DNA of 64,000 nucleotides from Nectonema munidae (Eukaryota > Nematomorpha > Nectonematoida > Nectonematidae): NCBI GenBank assembly GCA_030549495.1, contig JAUIRK010000970.1, positions 1-64,000 of the forward strand, read 5' to 3'. The notes below the pieces were generated by a model. The model saw only the letters and a list, made by a program, of their open reading frames with translations. It was not told the DNA's origin and ran no database searches. Below are positions 46,902 to 57,239 of the stretch, piece by piece; within the stretch, counting starts at the first letter, position 1, and each line of letters opens with the position of its first letter. A program made the position numbers and the translations under genes.

Positions 46902-48416
46902 CCAGGGTTACTCAAACTTTTTGTTTAAATCGAATAGTGAGATTCTATAAAATTTAAAAATCACCTATAAATGAAAATGAGGAATTGTCTTTACTTGATC
47001 CAACTTAACAATAATTAAAAAGCAATTTTTGTCTTTTTACTTAAAATTTTTTATTTAAGCAAATACATCATTGATGAAATGTTCTTTAAAGTCAAAATAA
47101 TTAGTTAAAAATAAACTGTTTATAATTTATTTTGAGTTTTTGTATAAATTTTATTAACCCATATTAGATTAAATATTGGAAAAAAATTCAAAGCTACTCA
47201 AATGATTTTTAATGAGTTTTTTGTAGTTTTCAAAAAATTTTTCACTCCAAATGTAGTGAATGGTACTAAGTTGATAAAAATAAAAAAAAACTTAAAAAAA
47301 TATGATTCATGAAACTTTTGAAAGCACTATTTAATATGCTATTTTTTAACACGTTCTACAAGTTATACAATTTTTTTACACAAAACACAAATACTTGCAG
47401 GCCAAGATTCTGTAACATGATCATGCCCATCAAACCTAAAATAAAATCAAACCTATTAACTAAAATTTCGTTTGTATCAAATTGGCTAGATTTTTTGCTA
47501 CCATTCGTCACATTTCCTTAAATTGCTAGATGCGTCTTTTGATACCAATTTCTTGATGGTATGTTAATGACCTTTTTGTGTAGAAGGCTGTCAATCAAAA
47601 TCTGATGAAGAATTTTTATATTCTTATTACTATGAATTATATTTTAATATTATATTATTCTTAGAATTTCAAAATCACTTATATTTTTATTTTTTAATAT
47701 AATATATTCATAAAAAATAGTTTTGCAAATTTTTTTTCCCATTTTATGTCAAATGTCAATCAAATTATTTTTTTATAAAAATTTCAGCCCTAGGTCAAAA
47801 AATTCTTTTTTGTACAAAGTTGGCGAGATTATTTATTTTATTTTTTTAATATCATAATTAAATACGAATTATTTCTTTATGCTACTAAAGGGTAAGGAAT
47901 GTTTAGTTTTATTCAATATACATGCGGGGCAGGGGCGCAGATCTGGGGGCGAGCGAGCCGGGTTATCATACCCGAATTGGTGCAATCGTTCACCTTGACG
48001 TTTAAAATAGTCAATACTTTTGCTTATTGAACTCGAGTGCTTAACTTCCAGTGCAGGCTTCACTTGACGACCTTTAGAAAAAGTGGATGCTAACACTTCA
48101 CAACACAAAAGACACTTATGTTAATTTGACAGTAAAACCAAATTTTAAGCATGAGTCGCGTCATATTTCATTTTTTAGCCATTAAGAAAAATGCACATTA
48201 ACAAATTAGGCATGAAAAGCAATATAACAAAAAAATAGTACTCAATTCAAAGACTAACTTTTTTGTTCTTTTTAAATGTGACTTATTGGCAAAAATGGCT
48301 AATGACCCAATATGGGTGCAATATTTTGCAAAAAAAAAACGATTCACTCAGTGTCCCCTTCTCCATCCCCATGGAACTTCTTCGCGGCACCGCGGACTCC
48401 AGTTTGAAAACCACCG
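46902..48416. mobile_element. Possible hAT element with TCAAACT-type ends
   Basis: The left CAGGGTTACTCAAACTTTTT and the reversed right CGGTGGTTTTCAAACTGG resemble the CAGTGGTTCTCAAACT ends of common hAT families. No 8-bp duplication matches well, so the pairing is tentative and the ends could belong to separate fragments. Confidence 0.35.
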
Positions 48417-48628
48417 AGCTAGAGGGTTGATGCAATCAGAATTACAAACAAGGTAAGTTGAATTGATAAAATCCGTGCAGTTGTGGTGGGATTGAGTGCT
48501 TACATTGCAAGTATAATGTCGGGTAATAATGGTGGTGTGTTCATTGAACAAAAATTCTTTTATAATAAATTTTGAAAATTATAAAAAAAAAGTTCGCACC
48601 CAAAATTTTTTGATGATGTGTGCCCCTG
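47930..48628. mobile_element. hAT element or overlapping hAT ends
   Basis: The left end is CAGGGGCGCAGATCTGGGGG and the right end, reversed, is CAGGGGCACACATCATC. The right subterminal region (AAAATTTTGGG, GAATTTTTGTTCAATGAACA, CCCGACATTATACTTGCA) matches the hAT end at 28,232 and, near the tip, the element at 12,165. The flanks atgcgggg and atccgaga do not form a clear duplication, so the two ends may come from different insertions. Confidence 0.5.
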
Positions 48629-48765
48629 ATCCGAGATCAACTGTTTTAGGGGGTAGTTGACGTAGAGGTTAGTTTTCCTTGAGAGGAGGGGAGCAGAAAG
48701 AGTAAATGTCCTTGGACTCAAATAAATTTCAATTTCTTAACGCTTAAAAGTTGGCAAGCACGTAC

Positions 48766-48931
48766 TTTATAACTTCCCACCAAGTATTCTAAGCATGCGA
48801 TGTTTTCAACTCCTTTTTTTGACAGCAAATTACCACCAGAAAACCAGAAAGCATCAGATTGAGTTAAATTTTCTTCCAAAGTGTCCAATTTTCTGGTCAA
48901 AGACTTCCATTCCTTTATTAAGCTTTTGAAC
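48766..48931 (-). CDS. Exon of minus-strand helical (spectrin-repeat-like) gene
   Basis: An acceptor TTTAAATTTAG ends at 48,932. The first base G completes an AGG codon from the previous exon, then 55 codons follow: FKSLIKEWKSLTRKLDTLEE, then NLTQSDAFWFSGGNLLS, and NIACLEYLVGSYK. The donor AAA|GTACGT leaves phase 0. The EW-x-L-x3-L pattern is characteristic of spectrin-type helices. A 57-nt intron separates it from the previous exon. Confidence 0.78.
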
Positions 48932-48988
48932 CTAAATTTAAATTAAATCATTTTTACTTTAATGACAGGAAGTTGGGAAAAAGTTTAC

Positions 48989-49345
48989 CTGCGAATCTTG
49001 TCCTCATACATCACTTCAATTTCAATTTCCTTGGAAGTAATTTCCTCCATGATACTCGCTACAAAAAGTTCTTCATTTGAGAGGTTTGTATTCCTCTTCA
49101 AATAATTCACCAGCAAATCACACTTATCAATGAATGCAGAAATCTTCACTTTTGTATCTTGGAAAGTTTTCTTGTGGACCGTTAATTCTTCCAAGGCTGA
49201 AAAGAGTGCAGCTTGACGAGAGCTCACGTTAAAGCGTTTGTGTCTTTCAAGCGTTTCAACTTCTTCAAACACCTCAACAGAAAGAAGGGAGTATAAATGA
49301 GAAATCAGGTTCATTTCGTGATTCAACTTTTCCATTATGTTGATT
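48989..49345 (-). CDS. Exon of minus-strand helical (spectrin-repeat-like) gene
   Basis: An acceptor AGTAAACTTTTAG ends at 49,346 and a donor CGCAG|GTAAAC follows 48,989. The 357 bases contain one completing base, 118 codons and two bases over. It reads MEKLNHEMNLISHLYSLLSV, EVETLERHKRFNVSSRQAAL and SALEELTVHKKTFQDTKVKI. It is strongly helical and charged. Entry phase matches the exit of 49,516-49,887 (AG plus A gives AGA) and its exit matches 48,766-48,931. Confidence 0.8.
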
Positions 49346-49515
49346 CTAAAAGTTTACTTTTAAACATGAAAAAAGAAATCACTTAAAACCCATTTCACCC
49401 CATCGTTACTTCAAACTTTCAAAGACGATTTCTTGCTTTGAAAGTATTTTTATGACAAAGTGCTTAATCGCGTCTGCTTTCTCTTGGATGAAATGGGTTA
49501 TTAACTTGTTTCTAC

Positions 49516-49887
49516 CTCTTCTCATATTCCTTTAGAAAAAATTCGTACGCCGTGTTGTTTTTTTCTACTCTTTCAGAAACGATTGTGTGGTTTACATCTT
49601 CATTATCAGTAGAAGGGAGCATCTTTTCTCTCCTATTCAAGTTCTCTATATTAAATTTCATGATTTTGAGACACATGTCAATTTCCTTGAATGTATACAT
49701 TGTTTTATTATATTGTTTCAAATATTTTGATCTGCTAGGATTTACCTCGAGAAAGTAGGAGTACTGTGTTTTGTCAATAGCTTCATCCACTTGCTTCAAT
49801 TTGAGAGAGATTTCCTGGAATAACTTATCATAATAACCGAGTTCCATACTTTTCGAGATTGCAATGATTTTGTAAGAGCTAGGACTC
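49516..49887 (-). CDS. Exon of minus-strand helical (spectrin-repeat-like) gene
   Basis: An acceptor ATCTAAAGTTTTAG ends at 49,888 and a donor AAGAG|GTAGAA follows 49,516. The 372 bases give one completing base, 123 codons and two bases over. The sequence includes MELGYYDKLFQEISLKLKQV, KYLKQYNKTMYTFKEIDMC and ERVEKNNTAYEFFLKEYEK. The intron to the next exon is 170 nt; it contains another short open stretch (KADAIKHFVIKILSKQEIVF) that does not fit the phase. Confidence 0.75.
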
Positions 49888-49911
49888 CTAAAACTTTAGA
49901 TAAAATACCAC

Positions 49912-50016
49912 CTGATATCAACTCCAAAGAATGAATATAGCTTTTGCGAACAAAATATAAAAGCATATCAACGAAAAATTGGGGGAAATAATTTCTAAAT
50001 TCAGGCATATGAATGG
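49912..50016 (-). CDS. Candidate exon upstream, phase partly inconsistent
   Basis: An acceptor TTCATTTCTAG ends at 50,017 and a donor ATCAG|GTGGTA follows 49,912. The 105 bases read HMPEFRNYFPQFFVDMLLYF and VRKSYIHSLEL. Its entry phase fits the exon at 60,959-61,137. Its exit leaves one codon base, while the next exon needs two. The gap to the next exon would be only 24 nt. A homopolymer CCCCC inside could hide an assembly indel, or this may belong to another reading. Confidence 0.4.
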
Positions 50017-50689
50017 CTAGAAATGAATTAGAAAAATTTTCTATTATTATTATTATCAATTGGACAATTGATACAACAATTGATCTGTAACTTCAATTGA
50101 TTATAGATTGTAAATAAGCAATTGGACAATTGGACAACAATTGGAAACATTTTGACGCCATATGAAAAGCACATGCATTGTTAATATCTAGTAATTTAAC
50201 CCTTCCACTAATAATTCTATAACAAAAATAGCATTATTTTTAGAAAAAAACCTCAAAAAAAAATTCAAAAAATTAAAAAAAAATGAAAAAGAATTTTTAA
50301 GAGTGTTAAAAACTGTGCAAATCATAATATTGGAATTGAAAATGGTGAAATCAAAATAATTCTAGTAGCGTTTTATTCATATTTTTAACCGTTCTGTCTT
50401 TTTAAATAAATGTCGTATTTTTGTTATAATAAAATTATAAATCTGTTGTACTTTGTGATTTTATTATGAATTTATGAACAAAATCCATATTTAATGAAGA
50501 TCTACAAAAAATTTGAAATTTTGTAATTTTCTGTTATCTCCCCCACTCTAAAAAAAAGCAGACGATATTTTGTAAAATTGAAAGAAGCGAATATTTTCTA
50601 TTTTCATTATCATTAGTTTGTTAAAATGAATTTTTTACGATTAATGTCAAATATGTAATGATGAGAATTCTAGCATTTCTTTTTTCCAA

Positions 50690-51170
50690 TCGAAAGGAAT
50701 TCTTCATCAAGAACGAAAATGCCGAAATGATCATATAATGAAACTGTCTGTTGGAAAACAAAATAGATGGCAGTGTAAATTTCGTTCATGTAGAGAAGAA
50801 AGAGGAGTAAGAACAAATGCTTGGTTCGAACACTCTCGTTTACCTTTTCGCAAAGCAGCATTGTTTATATACTGTTGGGCACACCACATGCCAAGTATAA
50901 AATTTTGTGAACGTGAATTAGAAATGAAGCACGAATCATTAGTTGATTGGAACAACTATTTGAGAGAATTATGTGTCCAACATCTAGCTAATCCTAGAGT
51001 GATTGGAGGACACAACATGACTAGAAATAGATGAACGTTTGTTCACCAAAAGAAAAAATCATGTTGGACGTATACTTCCTCAACAATGGGTTTTTGGAGG
51101 AATCTGCAGAAAGACAAGAGAAAATTTTATGTTTATCGTCCCAGACAGGAAACTAAAAATTTAACTTAAT
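50690..51170 (+). pseudogene. Merlin transposase fragment (IS1595/ISXO2-like)
   Basis: The plus strand reads GKQNRWQCKFRSCREERGVR, then TNAWFEHSRLPFRKAALFIY, then LVDWNNYLRELC and NPRVIGGHN. After a one-base shift near 51,025 it continues EIDERLFTKRKNHVGRIL, PQQWVFGGICRK and FMFIVPDRK. A cysteine-bearing N-terminus, an IGG-x-x-x-x-EIDE motif with the first catalytic Asp, and a WVFGG strand are the Merlin order, related to bacterial IS1595/ISXO2 transposases. The second half of the DDE domain is lost. Merlin elements are known in schistosomes. The phrase CCCACTCTAAAAAAA stands on both sides (50,540 and 51,177) and may mark the insertion site. Confidence 0.82.
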
Positions 51171-51179
51171 TTTTTTTCC

Positions 51180-52655
51180 CACTCTAAAAAAATTCTAAAT
51201 GATATTATATAATAATTAATCAGATCAATATTCTCTTATGGAGGAAGAAGCGATATCAATATGGATTCACGAAGCCAAAAGCATTAGATCTCGCTTTAAC
51301 AATAAAATATGCTCAGGTTACTTACTGTTGCGTTAAGACGTAAAAAGTAGAGTTTATTGAAAAACGATGAATAAGGCAAACGTTTCTATCCCTTGTGATG
51401 CCGACTCTAGATGGTGTGACGCTTGCTTTCGCTTCACTCTGATAGGCTAAGGTGAATATGGGGATCTTTGTTGATGATTTTTTTGGAGTTAGAAACAAAC
51501 TTCGTTGCGTTGAGGAAATGTCCGCTTTTATATACACGCTTTAGAGTATACTGGTTTTGTTAGACTACTACGTTTTACCTAGCCTTGAAAGAATAGGTGC
51601 TGTTTAAATGAAAAAGGTCATGTGTGTCATACAGTATCAGATACAAGAATACAACTCTTAGAATGAGTGTTACACTTACTATGTCTCCAGGTAACATTAT
51701 TTTAAAGTTAATCTTTACTAATCTACTCTCAAGTTTTGTAAAGTAGTTGACACCAAGTTTTCCTATCGAAATAAAACTTCATAGGTGAATTAATTTTATG
51801 CTTACAGATTCTACGGCTCTAAAAAGAAGATCTTTCGCATAATAACTACATTTGAATACTTGGCAATGTGATATATAGCGAGAATATAAGATGTACACTT
51901 ACCAGGATTACTTCTCAGAAATGGATTGCTTTTAGTTGGTGCACTTTTGCGACTTCGATTAAAACAAAGCATGAAGACAAAATATAAGTATTACCATATT
52001 AGTGAAGTATATGAACAACAGAAACAAATTGGTGAAGAATAGGATCAATGAAGGCATGTGTTCGAATAGGAATAAATTGTAAGAGGAAGTGAATTAGAAG
52101 AATCATGCCTTCGACATTTTAATGCATCACTATGAGAAGAAGAAGGAAGGCGAAGAGGGAAACAAAATGGTGGAACAGTCAAAATATATTTATAAGAAAC
52201 TCCAAAGATCATGGCAGTGATATATATTATGCATATTTACATCAAGTTACAAATATCGTAGCTGATATTTCAAAATTTATTGTATGCAGCCAGCATAACA
52301 CATATATGTTAACCGGAATTGGTTGTATACCATTTTTTTGCGCTTCTTGAATTTTAAATTTTCATGACTGATAGTATTATTTTGAATTTTTTGCTCTTAC
52401 ATTCCAATTTGATGTGGAACAATTTGCAAAGGTTTATTTGACGCAAGGGAATGTATAAGATTTATTGAATAAATATATTCCAAAATTGTTTTATTATTTG
52501 GATAAAAATTTGTATATTTTCTGAAAATAAACACATTTTTTCACCATTTATTAAATTGTTATGTATTTCCAAATAGAGGGTTTGAACAGAAACTCGGGCA
52601 AGATAGAAAAATGAGAGATACTTTTAAACAAATTTAGAGTTTACCAATTCTAAAA
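51180..52655. other. AT-rich DNA without recognised genes
   Basis: Short open stretches occur on both strands, with no motifs or splice borders. Confidence 0.35.
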
Positions 52656-52660
52656 CTTAC

Positions 52661-52768
52661 ATCCCTGGCATTTGTTTTCCCCTTTTCTCTATATAAATCT
52701 TTTTCTAGAACTTCTATATATTCTATAAACTTTTTTTGACGTTTGCAAGTGTCAATCAAAGGCGTGAG
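52661..52768 (-). CDS. Candidate exon of the minus-strand helical gene
   Basis: A strong donor GGGAT|GTAAGT follows 52,661. The open frame reads LTPLIDTCKRQKKFIEYIEV then LEKDLYREKGKTNARD. The only upstream AG that could be an acceptor is CGTAAG at 52,769, with a weak tract, giving 36 codons in phase 0. Open sequence continues further upstream without an acceptor. Helical and charged like the firm exons, but not phase-linked to them. Confidence 0.4.
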
Positions 52769-53249
52769 CTTACGTTTCAGTTTGCATGCAATAAAATTGA
52801 TACATTTGAAGGCATAGAGTATTATTTGGGAAAAAATACGATCCACGATATGTTATCAAAAGAAGCAAAAAGCAAACGTTTCAAAATTTGAAAGAGAAAT
52901 AGAATGCATTAAGATTGAATAGTTCCTTTTTCACTTCGACTTTTTAAATTAAAATTTTAATCTTCGTTTTTAACTAAGAAGACTTTTTATGCATCTCAGT
53001 TTTACAAGAGACAAAAGTTTGCGCACTTTCTTCCCAAAATTAAATTGTTTTGAATATTTCTAGAAAATGCAGGCCTTAAAACAAAAAGTTTTCTGTCACT
53101 AAAGAAATAGCGCTATAACTAGCGGAGAAGAAGTTTAGCAGCTTTTTCCAAAGGTAACACCTGTTTACTTTTGAAAATGATTTATTTTTCATTTTGCAGA
53201 ACTAATCAATTCATTTACCCCTTTCAGAAATAATTGTCCGTCATTAACC

Positions 53250-53900
53250 AATAAAATAAAAATCGTCTGCAAAGTTGAATGAAAATTAAACTCAATGTCT
53301 TCAAAAAGATTTCTTGAGTAAAAAGTTTTTTACGTTTTGATGACAACGCCAGAAGAGACATAGAAGATCTCTTGGACAACATAAGATTTGAAAGCGAAAG
53401 AATTTTCATGTTGTTCGGAGAATATGTAAATTCAACCTCCTTACTTGACTATTGACGAACAAATGTTGGAGTTCCATGGTAATGTTGGTTTCTAACAATA
53501 TATTCCTTCAAAACCAGGAAAGTTTAGAATCAAACTGTTTTTGTTAGAAAGTAGTGGTGGTGAGCATGTCTTCAATGTCCTAATTTATACTGTCGCAAAA
53601 AATTATAAAGAGAATTTGTTTTCAAATTTGTTCAAATAAGATTGCGGCTATTGTTTATGTACTCATGGAGCGTTTGATAAACGCAGGAAGAATCTTAACC
53701 GGCTTGTCATCTTGCGATGAGTTTCTCAAAATAAATACAACATATGTTGGAACAATAAAAAAAATAAAAGATGCTTTCCTTGTAAAGATGTAGCTGCTAT
53801 AAAAGCTAAAAGAGAGAAAGACGTCATTTTTTCAATGAAAAATAGTATTACGTTGTTTTTGTGATAAAAAGTCATTTCCTGCAAGGGCTTTTGGTAATGT
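53250..53900 (+). pseudogene. piggyBac transposase fragment (plus strand)
   Basis: Segments in changing frames read DDNARRDIEDLLDNIRFESE near 53,340, LTIDEQMLEFHGNVGF near 53,445, QYIPSKPGKFRIKLF near 53,495, HVFNVLIYTVAKN near 53,570, RLINAGRILTGLSS near 53,670 and NTTYVGTIKKIKDAFL near 53,740. This is the piggyBac core order, including the catalytic Asp in TIDEQ and the VGTIKK strand. Several stops and frameshifts break it. It differs in sequence from the fragment at 42,791, so at least two piggyBac lineages have been present. Confidence 0.82.
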
Positions 53901-54836
53901 TTCGTGCACCGTTAGAAAATACAGCTTTATTGGAGAAAGGAATATCAAATGAAAGGAGAATGTAATATGTCAATCAATTCAACGTACCTGAAAATTAGGA
54001 TAAAAAAGTTTATAATACTTATAATATTATGACAGGTCCCGTCAACTTTGATTGATAAATACGAACGATTTGTTAGGATATGATGAAAAATGAACAGGGC
54101 CGTTAAATTCAGAATTCTAAATTATCTTTTATTTTCATATAATTTTTTCGAAGCCTGAAAATTCTTAACTCCCAGCCCATTCCTCACCCCACCATTTAAA
54201 GGTACAAATAAGTTGCACTTCTACAGGTTCAAAGATCAAAACACTTAAAACACATATTTAGAAAAAGTCATAAAGTTTCACCACAACATCCAAAGTACTT
54301 TTTTCATGATAAGACTCGGAGATTAGCGCAGGCAGATTTCCTCCCTTTGCTTCGTATAGGATATATTAGATACATTAATTTAAAACTTATCCACTGAAAA
54401 AAATATTAGTAAATTCTACAAATTAGAGAGTACAGTGAAATTTTATTGATCGTAACTTGACTCAAGGTCGTAAACAATTGTTAGTAAAAAAGACAGTCCC
54501 ATACTGACGTAGTTGTTATACGAAAATGGTGGTGTGATGAATCTAACACACATTTATCATTTTGACAATGTTCAATCAAACACTTGTTCCAATTTATTAT
54601 TACGTTCATTTCAATTATTCCAACCAATTGTTTACTTTCATGTTTTTTCCTTCATTCACCAAAAAGGTTTTGCTTAGGCCTTGAAACCTTACTCTTTCAG
54701 ATTTTTCCGTCTCTACTTGTTTTTGTTTGAAATGTCACCTCCCTTTTTGTAGTTTGCGATTTTCGTCTTCAACTTTCTTTAAATTTGAGTAAGAATTTTA
54801 TTTAATGTTTTATTCGTCTTAATTATTTGAAAAATG

Positions 54837-55065
54837 GGTAATGTTGTACCTAACGGTTCTGTCAATCAAAAATTTATTATATTTTTTAATTTGTTCTAAA
54901 TTTTTTTTAAATTTAACGAGTTAGTTTTATGTAAAAGATCATGAATCTGTAATATATATCAACGAAATAAACTACGTTGAAAAATGTAGTTTGATTGACA
55001 TCAGAACAATAAATAATTGCTCGAAAAGATTTTTGATTGACGCAACTGCAAAGTAAAACATTACC
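54837..55065. mobile_element. MITE with 37-bp inverted ends and 8-bp target duplication
   Basis: The left arm starts GGTAATGTTGTACC and ends GTCAATCAAAAAT; the reversed right arm starts GGTAATGTTTTACT and ends the same way, about 29 of 37 matching. The flanks gaaaaatg (54,829-54,836) and gaaaaaag (55,066-55,073) form an 8-bp duplication with one mismatch. The interior is AT-rich. The superfamily is uncertain: duplication length fits hAT, P or Merlin, but the tip lacks the hAT CAG start. Confidence 0.75.
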
Positions 55066-55135
55066 GAAAAAAGTTTTAACAATTGAAATGTTTTAATCAT
55101 CTATCTCAATTATTCAAAAAATATATCATTATCAG

Positions 55136-56023
55136 GTGCGTACATTTGCAACTGGGCCTTTAAAAAAGTTATTTACTCATTACGAAAAACACCGTAAAGC
55201 CAAAATTAAATGTCATTATTGGGATAATCTTTACTCACATAAAAATTCCCTTTTAAGACATCTTAGGGTCAAACACGATCAAGGTAACTTAGTAGTGGAT
55301 GGCGAATGCAATAATCTTGCCGTGTTTTTTTAAAGATTAAAGGGAAGAGTTTGAAATATACTCTTAAGTTCTAGGACATTTGCCCTCTAGGAAAATTGTC
55401 CCCTATTACGCCTGTTATGACAATTGCCCTAGTACAACTGCTTTCTATCAATAATTTATATTTTTATAAAAGTTGAAAATTTTTTTTTTATTTATAGCAA
55501 ATTTATTGGAACTCCCCCAGCAGTAATGGGATTAATACCTTATGATGGTATACAATGGACAGTTTAATTGTTAGGTAGGATAACAATTAATACAGCCCCC
55601 AAAATTGACTTGGCAGAAACCCAAATTTTGGAAGACGATATTGACGATTTTTTAAGTCTGTTTGTTAATGCTTATTATGAAAAAGCCGTCAAACCCAAAA
55701 TAGATTCCCTTCTCCATTCTTATCAGGTAAAAAATTTTGGTTCACTAGTCCATTTTCAGACTCTAACAATTGATAAGCAATCTCCAGTTCAAAGAGTTTT
55801 TTAATAGAAGTAAAAATACCATCCACACTACTAAATCTTTAGCTACTCGAAAGCAGTTTTGTCAATCTTTATCCTTTTTTTTCTAATAGTAGAATGCGCA
55901 AGGTCACATTTAAAAAGAGGGTTTATAAAGAGAACATTCGCTTTGAAATTTGTAATTTGCTTGAACGAAATTTTTTGAAATTAATTCAAGTTGAAAAGAA
56001 GAACACTGATCAGTTGATCTAAA
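55136..56023 (+). CDS. Candidate plus-strand exons with degenerate C2H2 finger
   Basis: An acceptor ATATCATTATCAG ends at 55,135 and a donor CAAG|GTAACT follows 55,283. Between them is KKLFTHYEKHRKAKIK then CHYWDNLYSHKNSLLRHLRV and KH, a C2H2-like finger whose second Cys is Trp. A second block from about 55,501 (acceptor TTTATTTATAG) reads KFIGTPPAVMGLIPYDG and, after a stop that a 27-nt GT-AG intron (GTATAC to TTGTTAG) would remove, RITINTAPKIDLAETQIL and DDFLSLFVNAYYEKAVKP, ending at donor CAG|GTAAAA (55,726). A third at 55,893 reads MRKVTFKKRVYKENIRFEIC. The first two blocks do not match in phase, so exons are missing or this is a decayed transposon gene. Confidence 0.35.
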
Positions 56024-56449
56024 ATGATCAGTTATTTTATCGGCAATGAGTAATTGAGACCGAAAAATCTACTACTGAAAGTTTTCAATTTTTTAGTGTT
56101 TTATATGAAACTTTTTTTAGATTATTGTGTCAAAAAATCAAAATTATTTTGATAAACTATAAAGTTTCATTCAAAAAATTAAAGGTCAATGAGGAAATCG
56201 ACTTGAAGATAAATAAAAATTTGATCGAAAGCACATTATGTGTTTCAAAAAAATCTTAATAGTATTATATCGAAAAAGTTTGTGATTTCAATGATTTAAA
56301 TGATTAAACGTTAGAAAAAATTGTTAGCGATAAAGCTCGAGAAAAGTCTTAGATAAACATACAAAACCTTCATACAAAAACAGCTCATTTGCTCTATCGG
56401 ACACCTTGGAGAATGGTAATGTTTATTACAATCAAGTCAAGAGATTAGC

Positions 56450-57000
56450 TATACACTCAGACCTATAAGTTCAAAATGGTAAGTTGTTCATGTATTTAAG
56501 TTCAATAACTTAATCCACAAAAATTTTTCAGTTTGCATTTTCCAAAAGTTTTCAGACTTCCACATGACTTCGTTCCTCAAGGACTTTTAATAAATCTAAC
56601 TCTAAAGCGTTTTTAGGTATGGATCTGAAGTCTTTTCATTAACAAATGCTTTAAAAAAGAAAATAGATGCGTTTGAGATGTGATGTTACAGAAGAATTCT
56701 ATGAGTTAGCTGGACAGATAAGATGACGAATGAAGCTTTAAAGAAGGTTAAAGAACCAAAGCCCAAACTACTTAACATGATACTTGAAAGAAAAGCAAAA
56801 TTCTTTGGGCATATAGCGAGAGCTTCAGCCAGCGATGAAAAATAGAAAAAGTAGGAAGAGGAAGACGAAGAACATGGTGGATTGATGATATCAAAGAAAT
56901 GACTGGCAAAAAAAAGCTAGAACAAATTTTCAAAAAAAAATCTGGAAAAATTTTATAAAAAAAATTTTTGAAAGAAAGAAAGAATTTATTGGAAAGAATG
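56450..57000 (+). pseudogene. LINE 3' fragment, RT C-terminal region (RTE/CR1-like)
   Basis: Decayed frames read LPHDFVPQGLLINLTL near 56,560, YGSEVFSLTNALKKKIDAFE near 56,620, CYRRIL near 56,685, TNEALKKVKEPKPKLLNMIL near 56,730, KAKFFGHIARAS near 56,800, and GRGRRRTWWIDDIKEMTGKK near 56,855. The 'AFEMWCYRRIL..W..TNEE' and 'GHI.R' motifs are typical of the thumb-to-C-terminus region of RTE- or CR1-like LINEs. Stops and frameshifts are frequent and the 5' part is absent. Confidence 0.7.
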
Positions 57001-57239
57001 TACAATTTAGAATAAAAAATTACAGTAGTTATTAAAAATTCAGTAGTTGAGCACACTCAAGACTAATTAAAGCCGCTAATTAGTGTCACTCAAATTATAA
57101 GAGATTAAAAAATATATTGAAAGAGTACATATAAAAGAGTTAATTGTGGGTAATTATATTAAAAAAAGTATGCATGATAGTAAAAGATTTTAGAAAAAAG
57201 CATTGGCTATTATAAATTTATATGTAAATAAATATATTT

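Noticed and set aside
49352-49500. Open stretch KADAIKHFVIKILSKQEIVF as a separate exon
   Set aside because: It lies in a 170-nt intron between two exons that join in perfect phase without it, and no combination of nearby splice sites keeps the frame open through it.
53224-53409. A reverse-strand Ser/Lys-rich frame as an exon of the minus-strand gene
   Set aside because: The plus strand of the same stretch carries the piggyBac segment before TIDEQ, so this frame is a shadow.
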